Below are positions 7,871-9,230 of a stretch of DNA of 9,230 nucleotides, one piece after another; position 1 is the stretch's first letter, and each line of letters opens with the position of its first letter. The translations under genes were made by a program, and so were the position numbers. The stretch is from Chloroflexota bacterium (GTDB lineage Bacteria > Chloroflexota > Limnocylindria > Limnocylindrales > CSP1-4), in contig JARXKQ010000032.1 of the NCBI GenBank assembly GCA_030271555.1, positions 1 to 9,230 of the forward strand. The letters run 5' to 3'. The notes below the pieces were generated by a model. It searched no databases. It was given only the letters and a program-made list of their open reading frames with translations, and was not told where the DNA came from.

Positions 7871-9055
7871 ATGGATAACTGGCAAACCATCATCGAACCG
7901 TTCCGCATCCACTCGGTGGAGCCCATTCGGATGACCACCGTGGCTCAGCGTGAGGCCGCGCTCAATGGCGCCGGCTTCAACCTGTTCAATCTCCACGCCG
8001 ACGACGTGATCATCGACCTGCTCACCGACTCGGGCACGGGCGCGATGAGCCGCGACCAGTGGGCCGCCATCCAGCACGGCGACGAGTCGTACGCTGGCTC
8101 GCCGTCGTGGTTCCGCTTCCTCAACGCCGTCCAGAAGCTGTGGCCGCTCAAGCACGTCATCCCCACCCATCAGGGCCGCGCGGCCGAGAAGATCCTGTTC
8201 AGCGTCATTGGCGGCCCGGGCAAGATCGTGCCCAACAACGCCCACTTCGACACGACGCGCGCCAACGTTGAGAACACCGGCGCGGAGGCGATCGACCTCA
8301 CCCCGCCGCGCAACCCGCACGAGCTCGCCCCATTCAAGGGCGACATCGACGTCGCGGCTTTGGAGCGCCTCATCATGGAGCGCGGCGTCAAAAACATCCC
8401 CGTTGTCTTCATGACTATCACCAACAACTCGATGGGCGGCCAACCGGTGTCGCTCGCCAACCTGCGCGCGGTGCGCGAGGTGTGCACGCGCTACGGCCTG
8501 CCACTCTTCTTCGACGCCTGCCGCTTCGCTGAGAACGCCTGGTTCATCAAGCAGCGTGAGCCGGGCTACGCCGCGAAGTCCATCCCTGACATCGTCCACG
8601 AGATGGCCGCGCTCGCCGATGGCATGACGATGAGCGCCAAGAAGGACGGCCTGGCCAATATCGGCGGCTGGCTGGCGATGAACGACGACGCTCTGGCCGA
8701 GGCGTGCCGCAATGTGCTGATCCTGACCGAAGGATTCCCCACTTATGGCGGGTTGGCCGGGCGCGACCTGGAGGCAATCGCCCAGGGTCTGGAGGAGGTC
8801 GTCGAGGAGGACTACCTGCGCTATCGCATCCAGTCGACCGCGTACCTGGGTGAGGCGCTCGACGCGAGCGGCGTGCCGGTGATCCTGCCCATTGGCGGCC
8901 ATGCCGTGTACATCGACGCACGCGAGATGTTGCCGCACATCCCGCCGCTGGAGTATCCCGGCCAGGCACTTGCCGTGGCGCTGTACCGCGCCGGTGGCAT
9001 CCGCGGTTGCGAGATTGGCACGGTGATGTTCGGCGTTCATCCTGATGGCACCTAA
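7871..9055 (+). CDS. tnaA: Tryptophanase-type beta-eliminating lyase, cut by an in-frame stop
   Basis: PLP lyase that would split tryptophan into indole, pyruvate and ammonia. The reading frame gives 394 residues, about 60 short of the family. Conserved parts are EPFRI (9-13), DLLTDSGTGAMS (49-60), phosphate-binding THQGR (99-103), DACRFAENAWFIKQRE (215-230) with PLP-binding D215 and R218, SAKKD (255-259) with Schiff-base Lys probably K258, EGFPTYGGLAGRD (287-299) and GGHAVYIDA (342-350). D127 and I382 match positions that distinguish tryptophanase (Asp137, Ile396 in the E. coli enzyme) from tyrosine phenol-lyase (Thr, Arg), although much other wording is phenol-lyase-like. The frame stops at TAA 9053-9055, before the substrate-carboxylate Arg, so the truncated product is unlikely to work. 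No Shine-Dalgarno site; it begins two bases after the preceding gene, suggesting coupling. Confidence 0.85.
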   Translation: MDNWQTIIEPFRIHSVEPIRMTTVAQREAALNGAGFNLFNLHADDVIIDLLTDSGTGAMSRDQWAAIQHGDESYAGSPSWFRFLNAVQKLWPLKHVIPTHQGRAAEKILFSVIGGPGKIVPNNAHFDTTRANVENTGAEAIDLTPPRNPHELAPFKGDIDVAALERLIMERGVKNIPVVFMTITNNSMGGQPVSLANLRAVREVCTRYGLPLFFDACRFAENAWFIKQREPGYAAKSIPDIVHEMAALADGMTMSAKKDGLANIGGWLAMNDDALAEACRNVLILTEGFPTYGGLAGRDLEAIAQGLEEVVEEDYLRYRIQSTAYLGEALDASGVPVILPIGGHAVYIDAREMLPHIPPLEYPGQALAVALYRAGGIRGCEIGTVMFGVHPDGT

Positions 9056-9230
9056 ACCCCGGCCAAACAGGATCTCGTCCGCCTGGCGATCCCGCGCCGG
9101 ACATATACCCAGTCGCACATCGACTACACGATCGAGGTCATCCAGAGCGTCGCCGCCCAGGCGAAGGATCTGCGCGGTTACCGCATCTCCAGCGCACCCG
9201 CCCAGCTACGCCACTTCACCGCGAGGTTCG
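9056..9230 (+). pseudogene. Detached C-terminal part of the tryptophanase gene, cut by the window end
   Basis: The codons after the TAA continue in the same frame as the upstream gene and encode the conserved family C-terminus: LVRLAIPRRTYTQSHID, then LRGY and QLRHFTARF. This holds the Arg matching the substrate-carboxylate Arg (R404 when the stop is counted as residue 395) and a His at 448 in LRHFTA matching E. coli tryptophanase His463, where tyrosine phenol-lyase has Phe. The frame is open for 58 codons to the window edge and keeps the high-GC codon use, so the break is recent or artificial. By family length the true stop should lie a few codons beyond 9230. There is no start codon of its own with a ribosome site. 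Confidence 0.85.

Noticed and set aside
9053..9055. Stop codon recoded as selenocysteine or pyrrolysine in the lyase
   Set aside because: The codon is TAA, not TGA or TAG, and the family has no catalytic residue of that kind at this position. No hairpin typical of a selenocysteine element is evident just downstream.
7865..9118. A 417-codon open frame on the minus strand opposite the tryptophanase gene
   Set aside because: Low-complexity, charge-rich translation with no recognisable motif, lying wholly over a strongly conserved lyase. It also spans the TAA without explaining it.
7871..9230. Assignment of the lyase as tyrosine phenol-lyase
   Set aside because: Length and several stretches are phenol-lyase-like, but three discriminating positions (D127, I382, H448) are of the tryptophanase type. 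Kept as an alternative, not the main call.

Overview
The window is dense, high-GC bacterial DNA (roughly two-thirds G+C by eye, with strong G/C at third codon positions). It reads as an ordinary chromosomal segment: there is no tRNA, rRNA, CRISPR array, transposase or phage gene. The gene types fit Chloroflexota or Actinobacteriota: a lactate-dehydrogenase-like malate dehydrogenase, a 'FSDLEGST/DTQGD' class III cyclase domain, a COG3559-type duplicated ABC permease, and two genes with leaderless-looking starts. I slightly favour Chloroflexota, but this is inference and no marker gene settles it.

Layout. (1) Positions 10-2884, minus strand: malate dehydrogenase, a cytidylate-kinase-like P-loop protein and an MFS exporter. 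Stop and start codons overlap at both junctions (TAGTG and ATGA), so they look like one translationally coupled operon. (2) Positions 2885-3014: a 130-base divergent intergenic region with a Shine-Dalgarno site at each end and a plausible -10 box for the minus-strand operon. (3) Positions 3015-5599, plus strand: an ABC exporter made of an ATPase and an internally duplicated permease, joined by an ATGA overlap. (4) Positions 5639-6588: a class III nucleotidyl cyclase domain followed by a linker and a C-terminal SHOCT motif. The frame is broken by one apparent missing base near 5831-5847. (5) Positions 6606-7868: a trans-sulfuration PLP enzyme (cystathionine gamma-synthase/gamma-lyase type). (6) Positions 7871 to the window end: a tryptophanase-type beta-eliminating lyase with an in-frame TAA at 9053-9055. 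The conserved C-terminal part continues in the same frame beyond that stop to the edge of the window.

Functionally the segment joins central carbon metabolism (mdh), export (MFS, ABC), a signalling protein and two PLP enzymes of sulfur-amino-acid and tryptophan metabolism. The PLP pair is two bases apart and probably co-transcribed. Most notable are two lesions in otherwise well-conserved genes about 3.2 kb apart (a frameshift and a nonsense codon), and a 12-bp hairpin ending directly at the cyclase start codon and overlapping its putative -10 box. I see no convincing new multi-gene system; the two lesions could be real gene decay or assembly error.
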